Positions 24,990-33,157 of a stretch of 34,606 nt of DNA are shown one piece after another. The translations under genes were made by a program, and so were the position numbers. The DNA is taken from positions 1 through 34,606 of the forward strand of contig CAJOLR010000017.1 of the NCBI GenBank assembly GCA_905235565.1, read 5' to 3'. The notes under the pieces are model-generated. The model saw only the letters and a program-made list of their open reading frames with translations. It searched no databases and was not told where the DNA came from. Positions within the stretch are counted from its first letter, which is position 1. Each line of letters opens with the position of its first letter. Origin of the DNA: an uncultured Bacteroidaceae bacterium (GTDB lineage: Bacteria; Bacteroidota; Bacteroidia; Bacteroidales; Bacteroidaceae).

Positions 24990-25817
24990 ATGAAGATATC
25001 AAGATACATACTGGCTATACTGCTCCTGACCGCCTCATGCACGCCTGAGCTTGCTGATTCACCCGAAATGATTGTCGTTGAGGGATGGATAGAAAGCGGC
25101 AGTGCCCCCGTGGTGTTCATAACATCATCCGTATCCGTCAACTATGACAGAAAGAAGATGGCAGACCTTATCGGTCATGTAGCCCTGAACGCAAACGTTA
25201 CGGTAACGCATAATGACCAGACATACACGCTCCTGCCTAATCTGAAAGACGAATACCTGTTGAAGTTATGCTACACCACAGATGCCCTGAAAGGTGAACC
25301 GGGAGGTACATACCAGCTCAGTGTTGACTGGAATGGCCATTATGCTGAGGCCGTAACCACTATCCCCCAGCCCGGAAGCATAGACTCGATAGCTGTAGAG
25401 AGACACAGCTCAGCAGATACCCTGTATATGGTCAAGGCGCATGTGGTGCCTCATCCCGATGTCAGATACTATCGCTTTTTCAGCATGGACGTAGAGCGTG
25501 ACAACACATACATGGCTTCATATCTGGGTACTTATGACAGCCGCCTTAACAATGACATGGCGGTTGTCAACCGAGGGAATTCAGATCCCATAGTCATGCC
25601 AGACTATTTTTACCACCTTGGTGACAGCGTCAGTTTCAAGCTGGCATCTATGGACTCTATAGCATACCTGTTCTGGAGCAAACATGATGAGAACGTCATT
25701 TTCAGCCATGTGGCGCTGTTGCCCTACTCCAGCAATCTGACAGGCAATATTGAGGGCGGGCTCGGATACTGGTTCGGGTACGGCGTGAGCACCTACGGAC
25801 TGCGCATCGGACAATAA
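24990..25817 (+). CDS. DUF4249-like lipoprotein paired with TonB receptor
   Basis: This 275-residue lipoprotein has the lipobox LLTASC (Cys17), followed by [20 protein letters not shown], the hallmark opening of DUF4249 proteins. Beta-strand-rich segments follow ([22 protein letters not shown]), consistent with a cell-surface partner lid or binding subunit. It starts one base after the receptor stop, so the two are co-translated and probably form one complex. The substrate is not known for the family, to my knowledge. uvrA begins 21 nt downstream and may be read from the same transcript. Confidence 0.8.
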   Translation: MKISRYILAILLLTASCTPELADSPEMIVVEGWIESGSAPVVFITSSVSVNYDRKKMADLIGHVALNANVTVTHNDQTYTLLPNLKDEYLLKLCYTTDALKGEPGGTYQLSVDWNGHYAEAVTTIPQPGSIDSIAVERHSSADTLYMVKAHVVPHPDVRYYRFFSMDVERDNTYMASYLGTYDSRLNNDMAVVNRGNSDPIVMPDYFYHLGDSVSFKLASMDSIAYLFWSKHDENVIFSHVALLPYSSNLTGNIEGGLGYWFGYGVSTYGLRIGQ

Positions 25818-25838
25818 AACCAAAAGACTTTCAGAAGG

Positions 25839-28670
25839 ATGAGCGACAACAATTCCATAATAGTTAAGGGAGCAAGGGTCAACAACCTCAAGAACGTCAG
25901 TGTGGAGATACCGCACGATAAGTTCGTAGTCATAACCGGCCTGTCCGGGTCGGGCAAGTCATCACTTGCTTTCGATACGCTGTATGCTGAGGGCCAGCGC
26001 CGTTATGTGGAGTCGCTGTCATCTTACGCACGTCAGTTCCTGGGCCGTATGAAAAAGCCGGAGTGCGATTTCATTGAAGGCCTGCCGCCTACAATCGCCA
26101 TCGAGCAGCGCTCAGGCAACCGCAATCCGCGTTCAACCGTAGGTACGCAGACTGAGATTTACGAGTATCTTAAGTTGCTTTTTGCACGTATCGGCCACAC
26201 CATATCGCCTGTCAGCGGCAAGGAGGTGCGCAAGCACAGTGTTGAGGATGTGGTCTGTTTCATGCAATCACAGCCCAAGGGTGTTCGCTTTACTGTTCTG
26301 GCGCCGATGCTCATGCGCGGAGGACGGGGTCTGGAGGAGCAGCTGCGCACATCGCTCAAGGAAGGATTCACCCGCATTGAGTATAAATCCGGGATAATAC
26401 GTATTGAGGACCTGCTCAGCGACAGCAAGCAACTGACAGAACTCTCCAAGCACACCAAGGAGATTTACCTGCTCATTGACCGCCTCACCACCGATGACTC
26501 CAAGGAGACCCTGAGCCGGTTCACTGACTCCGTGGAGACCGCGTTCTTTGAGGGAGGCGGCGAATGTGCGCTGCGTTTTTACGATACCCCTGATACATCA
26601 CTCCACAAGTTCAGCAACCGCTTTGAGGCCGACGGCATCAAGTTTGAGGAACCTACCGACAACCTGTTCTCGTTCAACTCGCCCGTAGGGGCGTGTCCCA
26701 AGTGCGAGGGATTCGGACGTATTATCGGCATTGACGAGTCACTGGTAATACCTAACCGTGCTCTGAGCGTTTATGACGGTGCGGTGGTTTGCTGGCGCGG
26801 TGACGTGATGACCGGATGGAAGGATGACTTTATCCTTCACGCACAGGAACACGATTTCCCCATATTCACACCATATTACCAGCTTACACAGGAGCAGAAG
26901 GATTACCTGTGGCACGGAAGCGGTCGCGGCCGTGACGAGCGCGGATGGGAGGAGACCTGCATAGACACATTCTTCCGTATGCTGGAGAAGAGCCAGTACA
27001 AGATACAGTACCGTGTGATGCTGGCCCGATACCGCGGCAAGACCATCTGCCCCGATTGTCACGGGACACGCCTGCGTAAGGAGGCCGGTTATGTCCAGGT
27101 GGGCGGCAAATCCATCAACCAGCTGGTTGAGATGCCCATATCGGAGCTCAAGAAATACTTTGACAACCTTAAGCTTCCCGAGCATGAGGCCAAGGCGGCC
27201 AAGCGTCTGCTCATAGAGATAAACAGCCGCATTCAGTTTATGCTGGATGTTGGTCTGGAGTATCTCACACTTAACCGTGCGTCGGCCACGCTTTCGGGTG
27301 GCGAGAGCCAGCGCATAAACCTGGTCACATCACTTGGCAGCTGCCTTATGGGATCTCTATATGTATTGGACGAGCCCAGCATCGGCCTGCACAGCCGTGA
27401 TACCGACAAGCTCATCAAGGTGCTGCGCCAACTGCAGGAGATAGGCAATACCGTTGTAGTGGTTGAGCATGACGAGGAGATTATCCGTGCATCGGACTAT
27501 ATCATCGATGTAGGTCCCGAGGCAGGACGCCACGGCGGTGAGATAATCTATCAGGGGCCAACCGGCCAGCTTGAAAAGAATTCCGGAAGCTTGACCGTAA
27601 AATACCTGACCGGCGAGGAGTGCATACATGTGCCTGAGTCACGCCGCCCGTGGAACAATTATATAAAGGTGGTTGGGGCGCGCCAGAACAATCTGGACGG
27701 CATTGACGTAAAGTTCCCGCTCAATGTGATGACCGTTGTAACCGGCGTGAGCGGATCGGGCAAGAGCACTCTGGTGCGCGATGTGCTGTACCGGCACCTC
27801 AAGAATATATACAGCGAATCAACCGAACGTCCGGGCGAGTGCATGGGAATCGAGGGTGATACCGGAATGGTACGCGCCGTGGAGTTCGTGGATCAGGACC
27901 CCATAGGCAAGACCACCCGCTCCAACCCCGTTACCTACGTAAAGGCTTACGATGAGATACGCAAACTGTTTGCCGACCAGCCGCTGTCACACCAGATGGG
28001 TTATCGGCCAACACATTTCTCATTCAACTCCGAGGGCGGACGCTGCGAGGAGTGCAAGGGTGAGGGAATTGTAACCGTTTCCATGCAGTTCATGTCGGAC
28101 CTGCAGATGGTATGCGAGAGCTGCCACGGCCGCCGTTTCAAGAACGATGTGCTGGAGGTAACATATAAGGGCAGGAACATCTGGGAGATACTTGAGATGA
28201 CAGTAAACCAGGCCGTTGAATTCTTCTCGGCCGATGATGCCGCCGAGCGCCGCATTGTCAGGAAACTGGAGCCGCTGCGTCAGGTAGGCTTGGGTTATGT
28301 AAAACTGGGACAGTCATCATCCACCCTCTCCGGCGGTGAGAGCCAGCGCGTGAAACTGGCCTATTTCCTGAGTCTTGAAAAGGCCGATCCCACCATATTC
28401 ATATTCGATGAGCCTACCACCGGCCTGCACTTCCACGATATCCGCAAACTGCTGGAGTCATTCGACGCCCTGATACGCCGCGGCCACACCGTAATAATAA
28501 TAGAGCACAACATGGACGTGATCAAATGCGCCGACCACGTCATCGACCTGGGTCCCGAAGGCGGCGGGCGTGGCGGCCACCTGGTAGTGTGCGGCACCCC
28601 CGAGGATGTCGCCGCCTGCCCCGCATCCTACACCGGCCGTTTCCTCAAGTCCAAACTCAAAAAAAATTGA
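25839..28670 (+). CDS. uvrA: Excinuclease ABC subunit A
   Basis: This 943-residue damage-recognition ATPase of nucleotide excision repair has the normal UvrA layout. There are two ABC modules with Walker [10 protein letters not shown] (34-42) and GVSGSGKST (about 637), and two signature motifs reading LSGGESQR. The zinc modules [17 protein letters not shown] and [17 protein letters not shown] are all present. A run of AGAAGG precedes the ATG at 25839. It lies 21 nt behind the DUF4249 gene, an ordinary chance neighbour. The first half is normal and no residue is missing. Confidence 0.97.
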   Translation: MSDNNSIIVKGARVNNLKNVSVEIPHDKFVVITGLSGSGKSSLAFDTLYAEGQRRYVESLSSYARQFLGRMKKPECDFIEGLPPTIAIEQRSGNRNPRSTVGTQTEIYEYLKLLFARIGHTISPVSGKEVRKHSVEDVVCFMQSQPKGVRFTVLAPMLMRGGRGLEEQLRTSLKEGFTRIEYKSGIIRIEDLLSDSKQLTELSKHTKEIYLLIDRLTTDDSKETLSRFTDSVETAFFEGGGECALRFYDTPDTSLHKFSNRFEADGIKFEEPTDNLFSFNSPVGACPKCEGFGRIIGIDESLVIPNRALSVYDGAVVCWRGDVMTGWKDDFILHAQEHDFPIFTPYYQLTQEQKDYLWHGSGRGRDERGWEETCIDTFFRMLEKSQYKIQYRVMLARYRGKTICPDCHGTRLRKEAGYVQVGGKSINQLVEMPISELKKYFDNLKLPEHEAKAAKRLLIEINSRIQFMLDVGLEYLTLNRASATLSGGESQRINLVTSLGSCLMGSLYVLDEPSIGLHSRDTDKLIKVLRQLQEIGNTVVVVEHDEEIIRASDYIIDVGPEAGRHGGEIIYQGPTGQLEKNSGSLTVKYLTGEECIHVPESRRPWNNYIKVVGARQNNLDGIDVKFPLNVMTVVTGVSGSGKSTLVRDVLYRHLKNIYSESTERPGECMGIEGDTGMVRAVEFVDQDPIGKTTRSNPVTYVKAYDEIRKLFADQPLSHQMGYRPTHFSFNSEGGRCEECKGEGIVTVSMQFMSDLQMVCESCHGRRFKNDVLEVTYKGRNIWEILEMTVNQAVEFFSADDAAERRIVRKLEPLRQVGLGYVKLGQSSSTLSGGESQRVKLAYFLSLEKADPTIFIFDEPTTGLHFHDIRKLLESFDALIRRGHTVIIIEHNMDVIKCADHVIDLGPEGGGRGGHLVVCGTPEDVAACPASYTGRFLKSKLKKN

Positions 28671-28671
28671 C

Positions 28672-28679
28672 TACTTTTG
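28672..28679 (+). promoter_or_regulatory. Promoter of the YihY-family gene, -7 element
   Basis: TACTTTTG fits TAnnTTTG and begins one base after the uvrA stop, 24 nt before the next ATG. A-rich sequence covers the expected -33 region within the uvrA end. Confidence 0.5.
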
Positions 28680-28703
28680 TCCCCTGACTAACAATTAATT
28701 GCT

Positions 28704-30047
28704 ATGGCTGAGAAAAAGAAAAGCAAGCTCAAGGCGCTTATAAACCGCATAACCGAATTTGTAACCAAGGATATCTGGTCATTTGAGCTGTATCAGAAAG
28801 GGCCGCTGCGCCGCGCGATAGCCAACACGGTAAAGGTTGTCGTAATAGCCGTGCGCACATTCCTGGACGACAAGGTCATGACACGAGCCGCAGCGCTCAC
28901 CTACTCCACGCTGTTTGCCATCGTCCCTATCCTGGCGCTGATATTTGCCGTTGCCCGCGGATTCGGATTCGAGAACATCGTAACCAGCCTGCTCCAGAAC
29001 GGTATCATTGGTGAAAATGAATCCCTAAACTCAGTAATGCAGTTCATTGACGGCTACATGCAGTACGTTTCAAGCGGGGCATTCATCGGTATCGGCCTCC
29101 TGTTCCTGCTCTTCTCCGTATATTCTTTGGCCAATGGAATTGAAGCCAACCTCAACTCAATCTGGCACGTCAAGAAGTCACGCCGGATGGGCAGGAAAAT
29201 AACTGATTATTTCTCTCTGATCCTGCTTATCCCGATAGGTATCATCTGCCTCTGCGGTATGTCAATGCTGGCATCAGGCGTGCTCTCTCACATGGAAGGA
29301 TTCCAGCTTCTGGGAGGATTCGCCAAATTCATTATTGAGGATGCACTACCGTATGTGATTGCAGGTTTTATACTTACAGGCTTCTACATATTCATGCCCA
29401 ACACCAAGGTCAGGTTCAGGTATGCCATCATTCCGGGCATTATTGCAGGATGCCTCTTCCAGGCCCTTCAAAACCTCTATTTCAACGGACAGTTCTCACT
29501 ATCCAGCTACAACGCCATATACGGAGGTTTCGCAGCCCTGCCGCTGTTCCTCCTGTGGCTGAACGTATCCTGGGCAATCATACTGTTTGGATGTGAGTTG
29601 GCATACGTAAGTCAGAACAATGACAATTTCAATTACTTCAAGGAGCCCGACAAGATAAGCCGCCGGCATGAGGATTTCTACAGCCTGATGGTAATGTCAT
29701 GCATCTGCAAGCGGTTCAACAGGCATGAGACGGCCCTGACACGTAAGGAGTTGGCCGATGAACTGCACATTCCGCTGCGCTATGTAGTCGCATCACTTGA
29801 TACCCTGACTGATGCCGGCCTGCTGGAGACCGTACTCCAGAACGATGAACGCGAGCCCGCCTATGTACCCGCCACCGACACCAGGCAACTTACTGTGGTC
29901 AAGGTACTGTCCGCAATCACCAACTGCGGCTACTGCGACCTGGACCACGCGCTTGACAGCAGCATACGTGAGGCACTGCTCAAGATAGACAATGAGCGCA
30001 AGAGCCTGAGTGGTGACATCTGGTCCACTCCACTGACCGATATTTGA
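28704..30047 (+). CDS. YihY/BrkB-family membrane protein with C-terminal winged helix
   Basis: This 447-residue inner-membrane protein has six or so hydrophobic segments. It contains the family core RAAALTYSTLFAIVPILALI and the end segment YNAIYGGFAALPLFLLWLNV. Proteins of this family were once named ribonuclease BN, a label now regarded as wrong. A soluble C-terminal tail of about 120 residues (RHEDFYSLMVMSCICKRF to the end) contains ALTRKELADELHIPLRYVVASL, which reads as a winged helix-turn-helix like that of MarR or Rrf2 proteins. The role of the family is not settled. The gene has its own -7 box and is closed by a hairpin terminator. Confidence 0.87.
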   Translation: MAEKKKSKLKALINRITEFVTKDIWSFELYQKGPLRRAIANTVKVVVIAVRTFLDDKVMTRAAALTYSTLFAIVPILALIFAVARGFGFENIVTSLLQNGIIGENESLNSVMQFIDGYMQYVSSGAFIGIGLLFLLFSVYSLANGIEANLNSIWHVKKSRRMGRKITDYFSLILLIPIGIICLCGMSMLASGVLSHMEGFQLLGGFAKFIIEDALPYVIAGFILTGFYIFMPNTKVRFRYAIIPGIIAGCLFQALQNLYFNGQFSLSSYNAIYGGFAALPLFLLWLNVSWAIILFGCELAYVSQNNDNFNYFKEPDKISRRHEDFYSLMVMSCICKRFNRHETALTRKELADELHIPLRYVVASLDTLTDAGLLETVLQNDEREPAYVPATDTRQLTVVKVLSAITNCGYCDLDHALDSSIREALLKIDNERKSLSGDIWSTPLTDI

Positions 30048-30070
30048 CAGGTTGTCAGTCTCGAATTATA

Positions 30071-30101
30071 AACGCATGACATTTTGTCATGCGTTATTTA
30101 T
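30071..30101 (+). terminator. Hairpin terminator after the YihY-family gene
   Basis: A perfect 11-bp stem (AACGCATGACA / TGTCATGCGTT) with a 3-nt loop is followed by ATTTATT. It lies 24 nt after the stop codon. Confidence 0.85.
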
Positions 30102-30188
30102 TGGCACCACATTTGTCTCTTATACTGCGAAGGCGGCCCGATAGGGAGCCGGATAAAACAGAATGTCTAACAATTAAAGTATAGGAGG
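30101..30188 (+). promoter_or_regulatory. hsp20 upstream region: sigma-54-like site and strong Shine-Dalgarno
   Basis: TTGGCAC-N5-TTTGT (30101-30117) resembles the sigma-54 -24/-12 pattern, with GG and the -12 G in register and T in place of the -12 C. It overlaps the tail of the preceding terminator, so it is only tentative. AGGAGG at 30183-30188, 8 nt before the ATG, is a full Shine-Dalgarno sequence, which is unusual in this phylum and otherwise not seen in this window. Confidence 0.35.
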
Positions 30189-30196
30189 TTACAACT

Positions 30197-30640
30197 ATGT
30201 TACTCGCACGCAGAAATCAGAACTACAACCAGAATTGGTTACCAAGTTTGTTCAACGATTTTATGAATGATGATTGGTTCACAACCCGCACCGCAGCCAG
30301 CGTTCCGGCACTGAACGTAATAGAGAATGAGAAGGACTATGAACTTGAGTTCGCTGTTCCGGGTCTCAGGAAAGAGGAACTGAACCTGCAGGTAGATGCC
30401 GACGGTGTCATGTCAATCTCCATGGTCCGCAAGCATGAGGAGAACAAGGAGGACAGGAAACGCAACTACATCCGCCGTGAGTTCTCTTACCAGGAGTTCA
30501 ACCAGAGCTACATCCTGCCCGATGATGCTGACCGCGACAAGATATCGGCCAAGGTTCAGGACGGCGTTCTGGCCATCAACGTGCCCAAGATGCCTGCCGA
30601 AAAGCAGGTCCAGGCCGTCCAGAGCATCAAAATCTCATAA
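30197..30640 (+). CDS. Hsp20/alpha-crystallin small heat-shock protein
   Basis: This 147-residue cytosolic holdase chaperone starts MLLARRNQNYNQNWLPSLFNDF, followed by an alpha-crystallin domain from about residue 35 to 140 (PALNVIENEKDYELEFAVPG; DGVLAINVPK). The C-terminal Ile-x-Ile-type anchor is present as IKIS. The start is fixed by the strong AGGAGG ribosome-binding site, so translation is probably very efficient. It is monocistronic, between a terminator on each side. The call is a clear family match. Confidence 0.95.
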   Translation: MLLARRNQNYNQNWLPSLFNDFMNDDWFTTRTAASVPALNVIENEKDYELEFAVPGLRKEELNLQVDADGVMSISMVRKHEENKEDRKRNYIRREFSYQEFNQSYILPDDADRDKISAKVQDGVLAINVPKMPAEKQVQAVQSIKIS

Positions 30641-30654
30641 AAGAATCTTTCAGT

Positions 30655-30710
30655 TAAGCAACCGGCTCTCATCTGCATGAGGCAGATGAGAGCCGGTTGC
30701 TTATTAATAA
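30655..30710 (+). terminator. Long perfect hairpin terminator after hsp20
   Basis: A perfect 22-bp stem pairs 30655-30676 with 30682-30703 across a 5-nt loop, followed by TTAATAA. It starts 15 nt after the hsp20 stop. A stem of this length is exceptional for a terminator and may also stabilise the message. Confidence 0.85.
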
Positions 30711-30758
30711 CCTGTAAAGGAAGCGGCTATTCCCCATAGGAAAGTCCAAAGGATTCTG

Positions 30759-31616
30759 ATGCTTTCTTTGGCCGACAATTATCATTGGGACAACGAAAAC
30801 GTAAACGCCGCCTCCCGCTTTGAAAACATCATCTCCCGGAACCAATTCCCCCTTTATCCGGACATCTTTTCCATCGTCATCTGCCGGTCAGGAAGCATCT
30901 CGCTCACGTCAGGAGGAGTACGACTGTCTTCCGGTCCCAGGAATGCGATAGTCACACTTGGAGGACAACCGATAGATGCCGTGGAAATGACACCGGACTG
31001 TAGACTCCTTTTTTTTGCAGGGAAAAGCAAATACTTCAATACAAAGATTGACCTGGACGATGCAAACCGTTTTCTCCGCCTGGCCCTGGAAATCAAGCAT
31101 CCTTTCCTTTTCCCACTTACCCAAAGTGAGTTCCGCGCTATGGAGAAACTATATTTCTCGGCCAAAGAACTGCTCCTGATGGTTCCCGAGAAATCGAAAG
31201 GTGGGATTGCCGCAGGATATGCCCGCATCCTTTCCACCATCATTTTCGCAAAATTACAGAACCAGGGACAGCGGATAGAAGAGGAGGCACAGACGGCAAA
31301 CAGAAACCTGCTGGTGTCTTTCCTGGAAAATGTCAAGCGGAACTGCCGCCATGAACGCGGGATAGCATTCTACAGCAGTTTTGCCAACCTGACACCAAAG
31401 TATTTCTCAAAACAGATCAAGTTCATTTCCGGCAAGTCTCCAGGGGCCATAATCCAGGAGTACACCATGGCTGAGGCCAGGGCCATCCTTTCAAGCAAGA
31501 AATACACAGTCAAAGAAGTCAGTAACCTGATGAACTTCTCCTCACCTTCCAGTTTCTGCAAATACTTCAAATCCGGCCAAGGCCTTTCACCGGGAAAGTA
31601 TATGGAGCGTATATAG
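30759..31616 (+). CDS. AraC-family transcriptional regulator
   Basis: This 285-residue regulator has a C-terminal AraC DNA-binding domain of about 95 residues. The first helix-turn-helix lies around FANLTPKYFSKQIKFISGKS and the second around TVKEVSNLMNFSSPSSFCKYF, ending SPGKYMERI. The N-terminal 170 residues form a cupin-like sensor (FSIVICRSGSISLTSGGVRL) with no recognisable ligand site. It reads towards the PheC-like lipoprotein 265 nt downstream and may regulate it, but the sequence does not show this. Its base use is more AT-rich than that of uvrA. Confidence 0.9.
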   Translation: MLSLADNYHWDNENVNAASRFENIISRNQFPLYPDIFSIVICRSGSISLTSGGVRLSSGPRNAIVTLGGQPIDAVEMTPDCRLLFFAGKSKYFNTKIDLDDANRFLRLALEIKHPFLFPLTQSEFRAMEKLYFSAKELLLMVPEKSKGGIAAGYARILSTIIFAKLQNQGQRIEEEAQTANRNLLVSFLENVKRNCRHERGIAFYSSFANLTPKYFSKQIKFISGKSPGAIIQEYTMAEARAILSSKKYTVKEVSNLMNFSSPSSFCKYFKSGQGLSPGKYMERI

Positions 31617-31750
31617 TAATGTATGGCCGAAAATCTTACCGGTCCCCTTCTCTTTTCCAAAAGAAATGAGAGTGGTCGTGACAGCCAGCGCCACCATGGC
31701 CCTGAGCGCATAAAATCTTGGCCTTAAGGCAAGGTTACAAAAAGTATCAT

Positions 31751-31758
31751 TATCTTTG
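31751..31758 (+). promoter_or_regulatory. Likely promoter of the PheC-like lipoprotein, -7 element
   Basis: TATCTTTG fits TAnnTTTG; the start site would be near 31766, giving a leader of about 115 nt. The -33 region is not convincing. The stretch 31617-31750 shows nothing else that I can identify. Confidence 0.4.
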
Positions 31759-31760
31759 TC

Positions 31761-31895
31761 ATGCCCCTGAGAGTGTTGTCCTGCAGCAAAGATGATGACA
31801 ATCCCGGCATAGACTCCGGCTTCATTATAAGCAACTATCAGATTTTCCGCATTTCCGGTGGCAAGGAACACGCAGAGTTATATGAAAAATCATAA
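31761..31895 (+). pseudogene. Possible lipoprotein remnant, 44 codons
   Basis: The frame reads MPLRVLSCSKDDDNPGIDSG and on to a TAA that overlaps the next gene. VLSC followed by SKDDD is the typical look of a Bacteroidales lipoprotein processing site, and the in-frame bases upstream (KSIIIFV) look like the hydrophobic core of a signal peptide with its start codon missing. It resembles the head of a secreted protein cut off by the start of the following gene. It may also be chance, since it is short. Confidence 0.35.
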
Positions 31896-33048
31896 GTTTT
31901 GGCCTGTTTCATTATGGCTGGTTCTTTACAGTATATCAGTCCTGGCATCTTGTGCAAAAGATGACAGCCCTGCCAAGTATAAAGATGTAACGGAGACAGC
32001 CGATAAGGTATGGGCTTTCAGTCAAAGTCATCCTGATGGCTTTACGCTCGACGTCCGCACTATGACATGCCCCACGGAGGGTATAGCAGTCAGTTATGCT
32101 GCCACACAGGACAGTCATTCGCGCGACCAGCTGGAGTACGTGGTCAGTCATGCCCTACAGCACGACGGTTATGTCAGCGGCTGGTATAATAGCCAAAACG
32201 GTCTGTATTATTTTGACAGCACCCGTCTGTTTCCGGAGGACTCGCTTGCTGCCGCAATTCAGTTTGGAAAGGAAAACGGACAGCATTCCGTGTTCATACT
32301 TTCCTCTTCAACGGATATACCCATCACCGGAAAGGTCGCTCAGATTGTAGAACGTGGCAAGTTGCTTGTGGGAACCACGGGCGACTATCGGCCTTTGTCG
32401 TATAGAGAACCCGATGGCAATTACTGGGGCTTTGGAATCGAGATGGCAGAGAATATAGCCGGGCGACTGAATGTGGAAATTGAATTTGCGATGACCTCAT
32501 GGCCTACGCTGACTGCCGATGTGCTGGCAGAGCCTCAAACCTTCGACTTTGCCATTGGCGGCATCACCATAACAGACACAAGACGCGAAACGATGCTGAT
32601 GAGCGAGGGCTATCTGGCTAACGGAAAGACAATTCTCTGCCGGGTATCGGAGTGTGACCGCTATAAGTCGCTGGACGATATTGACAGGCCTGAAGTGCGG
32701 GTGATGGTGAATCCAGGTGGGCTGAATGATAAATTCGCAAACGACAACCTGACACGCGCAACAATCATCGTTCACCAGAAAAATGAGGAAATCCCCACCC
32801 TCATAGCAGAAGGAGAGGCCGATGTGATGATAACGGAGATAACGGAGGCTCCTTATTATGTGCAGACAGACACCCGTCTTGCAGCACCACTGCTTGACAA
32901 GCCTTTCACTCACGGAGAGATTGGCGTGCTTATGCAGAAGGGGCAGGAGGACCTGCTGCAGATGGTGAACAACTTCATTCAGAAGATGAAATCAGACGGC
33001 ACCCTTCACCGTCTGCATGAGAAGTACGGACTGGTTTACGCCTACTGA
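31882..33048 (+). CDS. Chimeric lipoprotein: N-terminal accessory domain plus PheC-like binding/dehydratase domain
   Basis: This 388-residue lipoprotein starts at the ATG at 31882, with the lipobox SVLASC followed by AKDD. Residues 150 to 385 have the family 3 solute-binding fold and agree closely with cyclohexadienyl dehydratase (PheC). The matching segments are VGTTGDYRPLSY (Asp168), TSWPTL, GGITIT, VRVMVNPGG and ADVMITEITEA; Glu322 falls about where the PheC catalytic glutamate does. That enzyme makes phenylpyruvate from prephenate in the periplasm. Residues of about 30-145 (SHPDGFTLDV..., ALQHDGYVSGWYNSQNGLYYFDS, AIQFGKENGQHSVF) are not part of PheC. They remind me of a small domain found in proteins of Bacteroidales mobile elements. 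A plain amino-acid binding protein is the alternative. Confidence 0.75.
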   Translation: MKNHKFWPVSLWLVLYSISVLASCAKDDSPAKYKDVTETADKVWAFSQSHPDGFTLDVRTMTCPTEGIAVSYAATQDSHSRDQLEYVVSHALQHDGYVSGWYNSQNGLYYFDSTRLFPEDSLAAAIQFGKENGQHSVFILSSSTDIPITGKVAQIVERGKLLVGTTGDYRPLSYREPDGNYWGFGIEMAENIAGRLNVEIEFAMTSWPTLTADVLAEPQTFDFAIGGITITDTRRETMLMSEGYLANGKTILCRVSECDRYKSLDDIDRPEVRVMVNPGGLNDKFANDNLTRATIIVHQKNEEIPTLIAEGEADVMITEITEAPYYVQTDTRLAAPLLDKPFTHGEIGVLMQKGQEDLLQMVNNFIQKMKSDGTLHRLHEKYGLVYAY

Positions 33049-33102
33049 CGACGAGATAACCAGGTAACATAAAACAGATTCTAAAAGGAGCACTTAAAGA
33101 AA

Positions 33103-33132
33103 GAGGAGCACACCACTACAGGGATGCTCCTC
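33103..33132 (-). terminator. Hairpin terminator between convergent genes
   Basis: GAGGAGCA (33103-33110) pairs with TGCTCCTC (33125-33132) over a 14-nt loop. On the minus strand it is followed by TTTCTTT, as for the end of nifJ, which stops 26 nt away. It can also serve the rightward lipoprotein gene. Confidence 0.7.
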
Positions 33133-33157
33133 AATTCTAAAGTGTTAAGGATAGTTC

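Noticed and set aside
31623-31727. 34-codon plus-strand ORF starting MAENLTGPLLFSKRNESG
   Set aside because: Polar low-information sequence, no ribosome-binding or promoter signal; likely chance.
31587-31871. 94-codon minus-strand frame in the gap before the PheC-like gene
   Set aside because: No family resemblance, overlaps the end of the AraC gene, and the plus strand carries a more plausible lipoprotein remnant and promoter.
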